Assembly: GCF_000003855.2 (NCBI RefSeq)
Contig: NW_003101670.1
Coordinates: forward strand, 954,841-1,018,840
DNA from: Blastomyces gilchristii SLH14081
Lineage: Eukaryota > Ascomycota > Eurotiomycetes > Onygenales > Ajellomycetaceae
DNA: 64,000 nucleotides
Reading direction: 5' to 3'
The translations under genes were made by a program, and so were the position numbers. The notes below the pieces were generated by a model. It ran no database searches, was not told the DNA's origin, and was given only the letters and a program-made list of their open reading frames with translations. Of this stretch, positions 50,292 through 62,310 are shown piece after piece; within the stretch, counting starts at the first letter, position 1, and the number at the start of each line of letters is the position of its first letter.

Positions 50292-51299
50292 TTGACTGAC
50301 CGCTAAGATTATGAATTTCACTTTTGATCTCATTTGATCTGATTTCATATATTTCTTGGCGTGAATCCCGCTGAGACTAGTCATTAAAAAAACATGCAAA
50401 GTGACTATATATCAGATCTTAAAATGAAATCATGACTTGAAAAAAATGAGAAAGTGATCTCATTTAGTTTCATTTAGTCTCATTCATAGTATAAAGTTAC
50501 TATTTTTAGACATTTTAAGGTTTCTTTTAGACTATTGTTAATTTTTTAAAAAGTAATGCTTTTTGATAACACTCAAATAAGATTTAAAGTCATTTAAAGC
50601 AATAAAAATAATTTAAATTGAGAAGTGAAAATCATGATCTCATTTGAAAAATGTGATAAGAGTAGACAGTAAGTTTCACTGAGATAGTATGAAACTACTC
50701 TCTAATGTTAAAACTGTGTAATGGGATCAGTTGAATTGATAATAAAACTATCAAAAAATCTAGTTCTGGTTTCAGATACGGTCACACGTAGACTGGCCGG
50801 TGGGACCATGAATTTCACATTTGATTCCATTTGATCTGATCTCATACATTTCTTGGCGTGAGTCCCACCAGAACCAAGCCTCAAAAAAATCTGAAAATGA
50901 ACCATTTCTGAGAGAAATGATGTGAAAAATAATCAGATTTAATTTAAGAACAGTGAAATAAGAGTAATTTCTCAGAATAAACTGTGAAAGATGATCATTC
51001 TTTCAAAATCAGAATGAGACTGAGACTGAAGATTAAAATCAGTCTCATTCAGTTCATTCAGTGATTGCTTATATAATCAGAATTTGATAATGATTATTGA
51101 TAACACTCATGAAACAACTAAATACATTCTTGTATAAGTTTATTCTTCACTTTCTCATGAAAACTACACTTCTCTGATATACTGTAATCAGAGATATTAA
51201 ACTGTCTGATAATTTTATGTTTTACAATTATAAGTTTCTTGATTATTTCTTCTTATAATTGTCCTCAGTAATAGTAATAAATATCTCAACTTGAGTTGA

Positions 51300-54200
51300 A
51301 CTGTCACTTCATTTTCACCTCTATCAATGAAATTGTCAGAATATCACACATCATCAGTGCAATAGTTGAATATATACTCTTAACAATTTTTCATAACTCT
51401 AGAATTGATTTAATGTATAAATTCATCAGATCATCTTAAAGATAGTAGTTAAATTCAGTTTTACAAGCATGTAGTTTTACCTGATTTTCAGTTACAATCA
51501 ATGTATGTAAGTTCTGTTTCAAAGTTAGTATTATAGTTCTATGAAATATGAAGTGTTATCAAAGATTGTTACTTATTAAAGAATTATATTTTACTGTCTT
51601 CACATCTTAAACATCTGCTTATTCAAATCTCTGATAGTTGATATTGTAGTAGTCTCAGACTAATTTAATATATGAGTCTTATTTCTCCTCTGTTCAATCT
51701 TAAGAAGTGTAGATATTAACTTGATAAGAGAGATCTAGTAGAGCTGCTACAGTATAGTACTCTGTAAAAGATTGTTCAGTTTTACTGTAATAATATACCA
51801 GTTTATCTCTTACAGTAATAATAGCCTGCACTATAGCATCATCTCAGACTGAATTTCTTTTTAAGTGATTTAACTGCTTCTCAAGATGAGTAAATAAACT
51901 GTTATACACTCATCAGACTGACTGTAGCATTGATGTACAAGTGATTGAGACTGTCTTTATTATCTTATAAAACTGAAACAGTAAATCAATGACATATTTC
52001 AACTGAGTTCACTTTATATCAGAAAGTTTCAATATCTGAATCTTTTCTTAATCAGAGTATTATACTCAATGATCAATTATCTGATACAATTGAAGAGTCT
52101 GAACAGTTATCTTATATGTTGAACTTCACTGTGTTCTAACATTCTGTATCATATTCAGTGATGTGACTGATTTATTTATTTATTAAATATTATAAAATCA
52201 TTGTTATTATTTAGAGAAGATACAAATCACATTAGCAATGTTTTGAATCTGTGATATTTAAATTATTAGTCAATCTATTCAAAATTAACAGTAGTATTAT
52301 CAAAAAACATTATCAAAAAACAATATTAAAAAGTGTTATCAAAAAACATTATCTTTTATAAAGTGAATATAAAAGTTACTTGAGTAATCACTTTCATCTC
52401 ATTCTCATCTCAAGAATCAGTCATCTCATTATTCTTCATCTCAATGTTAAGATTCTTTATCAGTGTTTGTATCACAAGTTGAATCACATGAGCAATGCAG
52501 AGAATATGACCTTATTTATCATTTCAGAAATACAAAGCCAATTTTTGCTCTGAGCTCTTCATCATAGTGTAGTTATTCACAGCATTATCAGTTATAATTG
52601 TAAGAAGACTGAGACTAATATCTTAATAGTTATTTTTAATCACAGTCATTAATATCTCTGTTATATAATTCTCAGTATGACTACTGATCAATGATTCAAA
52701 TTCAATTAATATCTCCTGATAAGTTCAGTTCTTATCAATATAATAACATATAACTTCTATAAATGCAAGATTGTTTGTACTAGTTCATACATTCACTGTG
52801 AGAGACACTCTTTGATGATTCTTCAACTCTGATTCTAGATATTGTATATTGACTTTGTAGTGTATCTTGAGATTGAATCAAAGACAGAATTGATGTGAAA
52901 TATGAAGATGTAAATTAAGCATTTAAAAAAGTGTTCAGAATTCAGAGTTTTCAATTAATCAAAGAGAAAGATTCAGAGATATACACATACAAAGTAATTA
53001 TTCACAGAAGTTATTAGATGAGAGTTGTGAAATCAGAGTACTGATATATGATTATTTTCATATAATTTTCTTCAAATTAGAAAGTTAGTGTTATCAAAAA
53101 TCATTATCTGATAGAGTAATTTATCAGCTCAGTAGTAATTTGCTGATTATTTTTCTTTTATTATCTGTATTCTGATAACTTCAGATGTCAGAAAATTCCT
53201 TCAGAGTCATGATCAGTTCATGATAAATGTTTCTGAATAAAGTTACAGTAATTGTAGCAGAGAGATAACTCTTCAGTAATCTACAATGTAATCTGTTGAT
53301 AATTATTTCATAGTTCATCTCAGTATTTATATTGAGTTTTTCATAAATTTCATGACCTGAAATCAGATGTGAAGAATGAAGTGATTATTTATCATGATTG
53401 AAAGAGAGCATTCTGTATTGAATTGTAAATAATATAGACTTTGTGATTCACAGTGATTTCTTAAAGAGTTTATGAATCTTCAATAGAAGTAAAAGAAGTG
53501 AAAGAAGTGAATTCAGAAGACATAATAATAATATGAGAAAGATAATAATTTATTTTCAATAACTAATCACTGATGTATGTAAGAAGAATTAATATAAGTG
53601 AAAATAATCTTATTTCTTAGCTTAGTTATAATTTTAGTACTAACTCAGATTGAATATCATTGATATATAAAAGTAAATAAATAATCTTGATTAATCTCTG
53701 TCATATTTCTTAAAATATATTAATATTGTGAAAGAGAGTATTATCAAATTACATTATCAGATAATATTATTAAAAATATATTAATATTATAAATATCAAT
53801 GTTGAAAAAATGTTGATACTTATACATTATAGTGATTTATGAATCATGATAGTTAAATATATATATATATATATATCATTCCTGACTTGATTACAACTTG
53901 TACAATAATTTTTGAAAACTCAAAATCAATTTTAATTATTAATAATTAAAAACTTAAACTTATAACTAACTAATATAAAAAGAAAAAAATCTACTTCTTC
54001 TCTTTCTTATTCTTCTTATCATTCTTTATAATTCACTTCTCATTCTTCTTCTTCTTCTTCTCCTTCTCATCTGAGATAATAATCATCTTAAAATCTCTCT
54101 TCACTGCCTTCTCAGAAGAGAGTTCTCACTGCTTTCTCTCAGTGAGGTCAATCTGCATCTTAAAATCCCGCATTTTCTGGTCTGCTGTCTCAGGTTTCAT

Positions 54201-54790
54201 CTCAGTAATAAGCAGATTGACATGCTCAGAGAGCAGGGCTGTCTTCTCAATATTCTGAATTATGAAGTGCATTCAAGACCTGAACAAGACCTCAATCCTC
54301 TTCTTCTCTGCCAGCTCCTGCTAATCAATTAGAGAATAGAAGTGTTATCAAAAATCATTATCTCTTAATAAATAAAAAACTTATCAGTTTTAACTTCTTT
54401 ATCTCTCACTTTAACACTCTCTCAATCTTCTTCTACTGCTGCTTATTTACAGTAACACTCTTCTTCTCTCTCTCTCTCTTTATCTTGAACTTAAATCATT
54501 CTTAAGACTTCTTCTGATCTCACTGCTGCTGTATAAGACTCTTCACTGTCTTCTTCTTCAATCTCTTACAGGCAGTGTCATTCACATTATTTCTATACTT
54601 AGTTCAGTCTAAATCTATCAGAAGTATTACTTAAAATCATTATTATTCTACTCTCTTACAGAGTCTCTTCAAGATATTATAACATATCTTACAATCTGTC
54701 TCTTCTCACTTAAACATCTTCTTCTTCTCTTTCTTCAATCTGTGATAGTACTCACATGTCTTGATGATCTGCAGGACCGCAGAATATTTG
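51300..54790 (-). pseudogene. hAT transposase, RIP-killed
   Basis: Minus strand. At about 54580-54780 lies a Lys-rich start with CKIC, possibly a BED-type zinc finger. At 54000-54340 there is a charged, coiled-coil-like part in a less-mutated patch (EKTALLSEHVNLLITEMKPE). The core at 52500-52850 reads SLTVNV*TSTNNLAFIEVIC, YYIDKN*TYQEILIEFESL, SHTENY and LLTIITDNAVNNYTM, matching the hAT 'WTSPNxxAxLGV...H...TDNAxNNxTM' block, followed by ILCIAHVIQLVIQ. A C-terminal stretch near 51660-51790 (EYYTVAALLDLSY, W*E*K) fits the region before hAT dimerisation. Stops are mainly at Trp. Confidence 0.83.
53858..53877. repeat. (AT)n dinucleotide repeat
   Basis: About ten AT units inside the large hAT. 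Confidence 0.85.
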
Positions 54791-54857
54791 AAGAAGAATG
54801 ACATAATTGATTTCAGTGAGTATTGAAGAGAAATGAAGGCAGAAGAGATAGTCAGAA

Positions 54858-54995
54858 ATGATATGATAATAATGATAATAATGATAATGATGATAATGAT
54901 AATAATAGTAATAATAGTGATAATGTTAATGATGATGATGATGATAATAATAATAATGATAATAATGATGATGATAATAATAATGATAATAAAAG
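54858..54995. repeat. (GATAAT/GATGAT)n trinucleotide-type repeat
   Basis: About 135 bases made almost entirely of GAT and AAT units, upstream of the transposase start. Confidence 0.9.
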
Positions 54996-56580
54996 AGAGA
55001 GTGCATTGAAATATATTACTGACTTATTAAATATAAAGAGATAAAGAAAATATTAGCAGCTTTCAGAGATATATAGAAACAGCTACAGTGTTGCATAGCA
55101 ACATCATCTTCATTTAATACATGCAGTGTTGATATTCTTTGTATACAGTTATTATATAATCTATATCAGAGATACATGCAGAAAACAGATCTTTGTTACT
55201 AAAGAGAATAATTGCAGTGATTCTCTGTTTTTATATTATAAAGCTAAGTTATTCTCATTTCTTTCTTCTCTCTTTTCTCTTCTTCTTCAACTCATCACTA
55301 AGTTCAAGCTGATATGAAAACTATTAAAACACTCTTAGAAACCCTCAAATTAAAGAGTATAGACTAATTAAATTTTAAATGCAGAAGAATTAAATTACAT
55401 TCAATATTATTAATTATTTATCTCTTCTTAATAAAATCACAGTTATGTCTTTCTCTCTCTCTCTCTTAAATAAAATATAGTCTGTGAAAAGTAAGTATCA
55501 CATCAGATTATAATGATCAACACAGTCTCAGTACACAGAGCTGTATACACACAGTGTATGCTGAACTGAGAGACTGTGTGAGTTATAAACCAGTGTCAGT
55601 ATCTCAGAAAGAGTCATACAGTATGAGAAAGCTGCAACTCTTAGTTATGTATGCAGAGAATAAATCATTACAGTAAGTACATGTGTATTATATAAAAGTA
55701 ACACTTTTTGATAACACTCAGTCTCTGATATCATGAAAATAGAGTCTCTCTGTGAGATTTATTTTTATCAGAAGTTAGAAAATCTTATATTTCTCAAGAT
55801 TATCTTCACTCACCTTGTCTGTGAAATCAATGAGAAGAATCATTAATTTCAGTATTCTGCTCTTGATGTCATTCAAGTGACAGCAGAGTTCATTCTGATC
55901 ACACTTTTTAAGTGTATATTTTCTAAATATTCACATTTATATAGATATATACTGATTATTTATTAGATAATATTAAGATAATAACTCATTGCAGTCATAT
56001 TACTCTCACTGTGAGAGATACACAGTTGATGATAAATATTGTAAAGACTCTGAGAAGTAAGTATTTTAAGAGTACTGTGACTCTGTAATCTTGATTTTTT
56101 TTATTTTTATTTTTTATTTTTTTCTTTTTCTTTTATTTTTTTTTTTTCTTTCTCTTTTTTTTTTTTTTTTTTTATTCATTCTGAATTTTTCTTGTTTTTG
56201 TTTTGTTTTTTGTTTTTTATTTTTTTTTTTATATTTTATATTTTTTTCATAATTAAAATTATATGAATTATAATCTGTGTTCAGAAAAGTAATGATATTT
56301 AATAACACTCTCTATTGAATTTTCAACAAATAAGCACTATGTTATGATATTATGTAAGTGAGAAGTGATTTCATAATCTTATTTAGTGTCATTCTCAATA
56401 ATGAAATCAGAATGAAAATGTGACTAAGAATTCAAACATATTCTTTATTCAGAACTAGATTTTTATTTGAAAAGTGAATCTGAGACCTTTAATATTTGAA
56501 ATAATGTGATTTGAGATCAATGTGATGAACACAAATCATGATCAGAAGTAATGCTTTTAGGCAACATGACAACTGTAAAG
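54996..56580. other. hAT upstream region, no gene recognised
   Basis: AT-rich with a long T-rich run at 56093-56250. A 63-codon frame at 55126-55317 has no motif. It leads to the right terminal repeat. It probably holds the transposase promoter side. Confidence 0.45.
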
Positions 56581-56644
56581 TTTGGTCCTGGTCTCAGACA
56601 CGGTCACACGGTCAGTCTAGTCACACGGTCAGTCTATGCTTCTC

Positions 56645-58182
56645 TGATTAGAACACTCTCTCTCTGAACTGACACTGATATTAATATCTTCACTTTCTCT
56701 ACACTGAATGAACTGTGGCATACATCAGCTCAAGCTGATGAACTTCTTCAGACTCTCACTGAAGCAGTACATCAAGAAGCACTTTGATTTCTCTCAGAAC
56801 TATGTATAAGAACTGATATCTCAGAATATTCAATTGATGATAATAATACTCTATAATTCTGTGAATGACACTGAGTCTCTCACTTCAAACTCTTACATAC
56901 TTAGATAATGCAAGAGATGTATGATTTGTGTATAACTGATTATTCAGACTGTGAATAACTGTATAGAATGATCTCTCAAGAGTTCTACTGATCTGAGATA
57001 TTAAACAGTATCAGATACTTTATCTGAAACTATAATTACTATTCTTCTATTATCTCATAGAAGAACTGTAGAAAAGATCTATTGAAATCACTTAATATCT
57101 CTGATAGAATCTAATGAGATGTAGTAATTCACTTCACTATTAATTTATCTAAGAGTAAGAGTTGTAGAAACATTCTGATCATTGTAAATCAATTGAGTAA
57201 AGATATAATACTGCACTCTTGTAATAAGATGAATACTGAACAAGTCACTGAAGCTTTTCTACAGAGTTTATTCTATTAAATGTATGAATTACTGAGATCT
57301 ATAATATCAGATCAGAGCTGTCAATTTGTAAGTACTCTCTGAACAAGAATCTGTCAAGTTCTCAAGATTATACACTGTCTGTTAACTGTCTATCACTCTG
57401 AGATCAATAGTGTGTCAGAACAGATAATTCAGACTATACAGAATTATCTTTATAAGTTCTGTAATCACTTATAAGATGATTAATATAATCTTCTTCTACA
57501 CACAGTGATTGCTATCAATGATTGAGATATTATTTCAACAGATATAAGCCTAGTCTTTCTTATATACAGTTATTATATAAAGATATTAAATCTTCTAGAG
57601 ATTACACAGTTCACACTGAATCTTCACAGTTCAATTCAGATTACTGATAATATAGTGATAAAACTCTGAGATATTTATAACTAAGCAGAAGTCTTCATAA
57701 TAAGTAATAAATAAGATTAAGAAGATTAAGTTAATATCTGATAAGATTCTACAGAGCAGTATAAGATAGAAGATCTTATATAATTGAATCTTAAGAATAT
57801 ACAGACTACATATTCATCTCATACATTAAACTATTATTATATGAAATACACAGTAATAGAGATTCTACACAGTTATAACTACTGTCTTAATACTTAATCA
57901 GAGATTTATAATATATTTTATATATACTTACTCTGTTATACTGTCACTGATCTGTTCTCTTCTTAACTGACTTCTGACTGACAATCATCAGAGATTGTAG
58001 AAGAAGATAATAAACTTGAATAAGAGATTGAGAATATTCTTGATAAGACACTCTACAGCTATGATTAATAATATGTTATAAAATGAGTTAAATATGATTA
58101 TCTGACCTGATCTCTAAGTTCTGTATTATCTTAAACAGCTGCTCTTGACTGATGAGAACTGCTTCTGAAAAGAGAGATCTAA
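56645..58182 (+). pseudogene. B2 integrase and chromodomain segment
   Basis: Continues B2. Readable matches to B1 36400-37900: linker with VH*EAL*FLSELC, integrase core at 57270-57560 (ISDQSCQFVSTL, YHSEINSVSEQ), C-terminal part 57790-57960 (YNIFYIYLLCYTVTDLFSS), chromodomain near 58015-58090. Many stops. Confidence 0.78.
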
Positions 58183-58436
58183 TGTAGTAAGCTGTACTCA
58201 ATCAATTATATAAACTATTCTGTTACACTTCATAGATTTCAACTACTTCATTCTTGAATATATATACTCTGATTCTTGATCATTCTTAATTGCCGATTCT
58301 CAGCTACTATGAATATATATAGATTCTTCCACTCTGAAGCTTCACTGCATACACTATTATATATGTGTATAAATATTCACTTTAATTGCTGATTCTCACA
58401 CTTTCTCTTTCTTTTCCTTCTCTAACATTTTTCTCT
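58183..58436 (+). repeat. B2 right (3') LTR, broken by A2
   Basis: Aligns with the first 254 bases of the family LTR (TGTAGTAAGCTGTACTC...TAACATTTTTCTCT). The remainder, starting TTGTTATATAAG, is expected after A2 and its passenger, outside the window. Confidence 0.88.
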
Positions 58437-58613
58437 TGTGATTCAAAGGTTGCTTAAGCCAGCGTACGATTACAGGCGTACGCCGGCTTCTTATATACGT
58501 TATCTAAATAATTAGTGGCCGCTAGGGCCCCTTTACATTTGTACGCGTGTTCGTAAGTGTGTTTGGAAGCGGCCGCGTTATTATCCGGCGGTCATACATT
58601 CTTCTGAACCACA
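58437..58613 (-). repeat. A2 left (3') LTR, 177 bp
   Basis: Same ends as the A1 LTRs, with about 10 extra bases (a GTGTTCGTAAGTGTGTTTG block). The hairpin arms are GCCAGCGTACG and CGTACGCCGGC. CpG-rich in contrast to the B2 LTR it sits in. Confidence 0.9.
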
Positions 58614-58919
58614 TTCTCCCTCACCAGATTCAGTCACACTCATGTGATCATGATGTATGCCCTAGCCTCATGCGGATTAGCACATCACTAGTGTTTATGA
58701 TAGTGTAGTCTATCTCTGATTCAGCTAGCATTCTGTATATACTCTTACAAAGAAACTTTCACTATATTACATCACTTATTCACTAACTTTTTTCATTCTT
58801 CAATCATCTTCTTCATTATTATTATCATTGAATATCATTATCTTATTCAAGATTTCTACTTCTTCTTCTATTCAACTCTTTCTATCTATTTATCTATTAT
58901 ATTATACACATTTCTGACA

Positions 58920-60580
58920 ATGACTTTCTGTTCTTATAACAAGTGTTATTATAGTACTCATATCAGACAGTTTATTAACAGTAAGTGTAATATATTGTGA
59001 AATATGATCAGAACTTGTTTATCTTCTAATAATTATCAGAATATACTATCATGAATAACACATCTTCTTTAACTTCTTATATACTCTCAACTGTTTTTCT
59101 TCTCAGTGACTTCTGATTGTATTTTCTGATATAATTTTATATGAATGCAGATGCTGATATTTGTTTTTATTTATATAGAATCTTTATACATTAACAGATT
59201 CATATTCACTGATGATAGTAAACATCTCAATATTGAATTATTAATTGAAAACTTGAAGAATATGATAATGAAGAAATTATCTGTATTATATATAATCAGA
59301 TCTTCTGCATTTTCTTCTACTCTCTCTGTTTCTTTCTCTGTTACTCTCTCTTAATCTTCTACATCTGTCTCTGTATCTGATTCTTCTACTCTTACTATCT
59401 CTGTTCTTATAATCTCTACTCTCACTACTTCTACTCTCACTGCTGCTTTTATTACTAGCTCTTCTCATTTCAAGAAGATATTGCATAGACTCAGTGAATT
59501 ATATTTTTCAGTATGTACACTCTTATTCTTCTTACTGATCTCTAGAACAATTTATTGTATGAAGATAATATATAATATAACTATCTAAAGCTCAGTTATA
59601 AACACTGATTATTATATTCATTTTAAATATTTATGATGAGATAATTATTTATTTATATCAGAGAATCATCTTCTTTCTTAACAGTATTAAGATTATAAGT
59701 CTTTTTCTTTTTCATCTTTTCTTTCTGATGCTGATTTTTCTGTTCTTGAAGAAAATTATTATAAGTTTTATTATATATGAAGTTGTAATATTCACAGATA
59801 TTAAGAAACTTTTTATAACTGTAAAGTTCAATATCACAGAGATATTCACTCTGATAAATTTCTTCAGAATAATAGATCTGTATCAGTCTATTCTCTAATA
59901 TCTGTTATTTAACTTCATAATGCAGGTAAAAGATATTCATGTTTTCAGAAACAGAAATATAAATGTTGTACTCTTTTACATCTGTAGATATAAGACTTAT
60001 ATATCTTGTCTAAAATATTATTATAAGAATGAGCTGTTCACACACTGTATTCTGCTTTCTGTATTTCTCTGTGTCTCTCTCTCTCTTTCTGAGAAGTCTT
60101 GTATGTGTTGTAATTGTGTGTATAACTCTAAGATCAGTAGGTGTTTATTCAGTAACTATTCTCATCTCTGATTTTATGATTTTTATACACTAATAATGAT
60201 TCTTAGTTACTCCGGTGTCAGAGATCATTCTAATTGAAGATGATTACACTGCTGAGACTACTTTCTCTTATCTTCAAGCTTCTTCTGTTACTTTCTCTCT
60301 CTCTTCTGCAGAGAAGATGTATGCAGATTATAAGTATTCAGTCTCAGATGACTCTCACTGTTATTTATCTGATTCTGTATCTTCTTCTTCTTTTATTTCT
60401 TCTGTCTCTGTCTTCTCTGTCTTGATTTCTGATTCTGTAAATCTTACACTCTTCTTTAATTTTTCTACACACATGTGTACACATTTCTATATTAGTATTT
60501 CAGTCAATCTTGTGATAAATGATATTAATGTTGTATGCAGAGTGATAGAGAAATCAGAGACATGTATAGTTTTATTGTAA
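58920..60580 (+). pseudogene. Antisense accessory gene of element A (copy A2)
   Basis: Exon 1 at 58920-58980 (MTFCSYNKCYYSTHIRQFIN), intron 58981-59106, exon 2 onward. Compared with A1 there are short deletions just after the intron that add up to three bases, so the frame is regained. Readable parts are LNIELLIENLKNMIMKKLS, the Ser-rich stretch, and a Cys module at 59985-60155 that keeps more Cys than A1 (SCLKYY, CMCCNCVYNSKISRC). The end 60215-60580 is an open 121-codon frame in a different phase, ending in the same INDINVVCRVIEKSE tail. This copy has lost more CpG than A1 near its start. Confidence 0.68.
58981..59106 (+). other. Intron in the A2 antisense gene
   Basis: 126 bp, GTAAGT to TTTTTCTTCTCAG, same length as in A1 although many bases differ. 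Confidence 0.7.
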
Positions 60581-60919
60581 GAGTGACTTACAGCTCTTGA
60601 ATCTCTTACAGATCTTGAGTTTTGAGATTTTCTTTATTTTTAATGTTTTTCAGATGATATGATGTTAGAAATAGATTAAATGTATAATATATGAAAATGA
60701 ATGAGATATATATAATAATATTTATCTTTTACAGCTAACTTTTATAATTGATGACTAATTCATTATTTCTTTTCTTTTCTTACACTTTTTCTTTATCTGC
60801 TAGTTACTACTCTTATACAATCTCTGTATAATACAGTGTTCAGTGACTAGATTCAGTAGCTTTCATCTTTTATAATTCTGTCTTATATATTATACTGTCT
60901 CTCTTCACTCACTCAGACT

Positions 60920-62310
60920 ACTACAGTGAACAGCTTAATGAAACTAATCTCACTCAATCTCTGAGTATCTTTAGAAATTGAGATAACTTAATCTTATATA
61001 TTTATAAATGTTTCAGATAATTCATTCTCTGTGATCTTTATAATTAAACTGATATAAACAGTTGAATTCAACTCTGAATCTCTTTTTCTTCTATAATCTG
61101 ATTCATATATAAGTCTGCTGCTTTGAGATCACTCTTTATCATATTACACTCACTGTTTACAGTGCATTATTATATAATCAGCTACAGTCTCATCACTTAT
61201 TAAAGTATGATATTTATCTGATTTCTTCATTACTTCTCATTCTTTTCTTATAATTATGAAAAGATTAGAATAAGTGAGATTATCTGATTTATAAGTATCT
61301 ATGATTTCTCTTACTTCATAAGACTTTTTAATTATTAGTTTCTTCTTTTTCAATGCTGATTATAGTACTGTAGATGATTATAATTCATTCAGATCTTATA
61401 TCTTCATCTTTATAAGATGTGAATCATTTATTAAGTTGTATAAGACTTATCTCTCTAGTTTCTTCAATGTATAAGTTCTCAGAGAATGTGATTTAAGTAT
61501 TTTATAGAGCTTAAATTATCTAGATTGAAACTTCTCAGAACTCTTATTATATATAAAAACTGATATTCTTATCTTGAGACTTAATTTCTTAACTAGTGAG
61601 TCTTGTATTCTTTTCAATTGAATTGCTCAGTTCAGAAGTAACTCATTAGCTTTTATATATGTGTGACTGATTTCTTTCAATCTTGATTCTGTGTCTGTGA
61701 CTACTGTGTCTGCAACTGCTACTGCTGTATCTGTAACTGCTGTTTCTGCTGTGTCTGTAACTGTTGTGTTCATGACTGTTGTGTCTGTAAGTATTGCATC
61801 TGTGACTGTTGTGTCCGCAACTGCTGTTTTCTTTCTCATCTTTTTCAAAGCATTCTCTGAGATGCGCGGATGCAATTCATACAACAGGTAGAATGATGAA
61901 TGCTTGAAGACTGCATACTGTCAAATCTGCATGACTAATAGCATCTGTCTGAGATATTCATTTCATAGTCTTATAGACTTGCTCACTAGATATTTCATCA
62001 GTATATTATTCAATATTTCATTCAAGTGTTTCATCTTCTCATTCATCTATAGATGATATAACATTGTTCTATAATGTCTTGTCTATAACTGACTTATAAA
62101 ATACCTCACTGCTTCTTCTATAAGATTTATATTATTATCAGTTAGAATCTTACACAGTATTTTATAGTTAATATAGATTTTATCATATAGAAACTTTATT
62201 ATCATCTTCTCTATTATCTCTGAAACTACTTTCATGACTGATCAGTCAGTAGTATAATTAATAGCAGTGATTATTCATTGATTTTCATTTAGTATTCATA
62301 GCAGTATGTC
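60920..62310 (-). pseudogene. A2 pol: integrase C-terminal half
   Basis: Minus strand, equivalent to A1 8850-10140. The core near 62010-62300 (ISQL, IL..N) runs to YELHPRISENALKKMRKKTA at 61815-61884, then the GPY/F-like part at about 61450-61530. Between these lies a Thr/Val/Ala/Asp-rich tandem expansion absent from A1. Confidence 0.75.
61695..61830. repeat. In-frame minisatellite in A2 integrase tail
   Basis: On the minus strand the units encode variants of T-V-T-D-T / A-V-A-D-T, about 15-18 nt each, in all about 40 extra codons relative to A1 (ETAVADTESRLKEI). The frame is kept. Confidence 0.8.

Larger units (their letters stand above)
50781..56627 (-). mobile_element. hAT DNA transposon, 5831 bp, perfect TSD GTCACACG
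   Basis: The element is 50789-56619, ends TAGACTGGCCG and CGGTCAGTCTA, flanked by identical GTCACACG at 50781-50788 and 56620-56627. It inserted into the right terminal repeat of a smaller relative. It holds a degraded hAT transposase on the minus strand (51300-54790) and several simple repeats. A 1.7-kb second copy begins at 62311. Confidence 0.92.
50284..56644. mobile_element. Non-autonomous hAT element 2 carrying a nested hAT
   Basis: The small hAT spans 50292-50788 plus 56628-56636 (about 506 bp without the insert). Its 8-bp duplications are TACTTCTC (50284-50291) and TGCTTCTC (56637-56644), one G/A apart. Its left end TTGACTGACCGC has one base off the family TIR. The large hAT sits in its right terminal repeat. 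Confidence 0.85.
40239..58436 (+). mobile_element. Ty3/gypsy chromovirus B2, multiply interrupted
   Basis: Same family as B1. Its segments are 40239-41807, 42310-44078, 49777-50291 and 56645-58436. They are split by a small hAT (41808), by B3 (44079) and by the nested hAT pair (50292-56636). Its right LTR starts at 58183 and is cut at 58436 by A2, so the last 50 or so bases are beyond the window. The pieces join in order to one gag-pol like that of B1. Confidence 0.85.
58437..62310 (-). mobile_element. LTR retrotransposon A2 (copy of A1), interrupted
   Basis: Same order as A1: 3' LTR at the left, polypurine tract, plus-strand accessory gene, convergent pol on the minus strand up to the integrase core, where a large hAT is inserted at 62311. 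The rest of pol, gag and the 5' LTR lie beyond the window. Target site is CTCT in the B2 LTR. Confidence 0.85.

Noticed and set aside
56114..56308. Lys-rich 64-codon minus frame
   Set aside because: Translation of a T-rich simple tract, with no protein-like composition.
59286..59486. Arg/Ser/Glu-rich minus frame resembling an RS domain
   Set aside because: It is the complement of the Ser-rich stretch of the A2 accessory gene (TCT/TCA codons read backwards give AGA/TGA-type codons).
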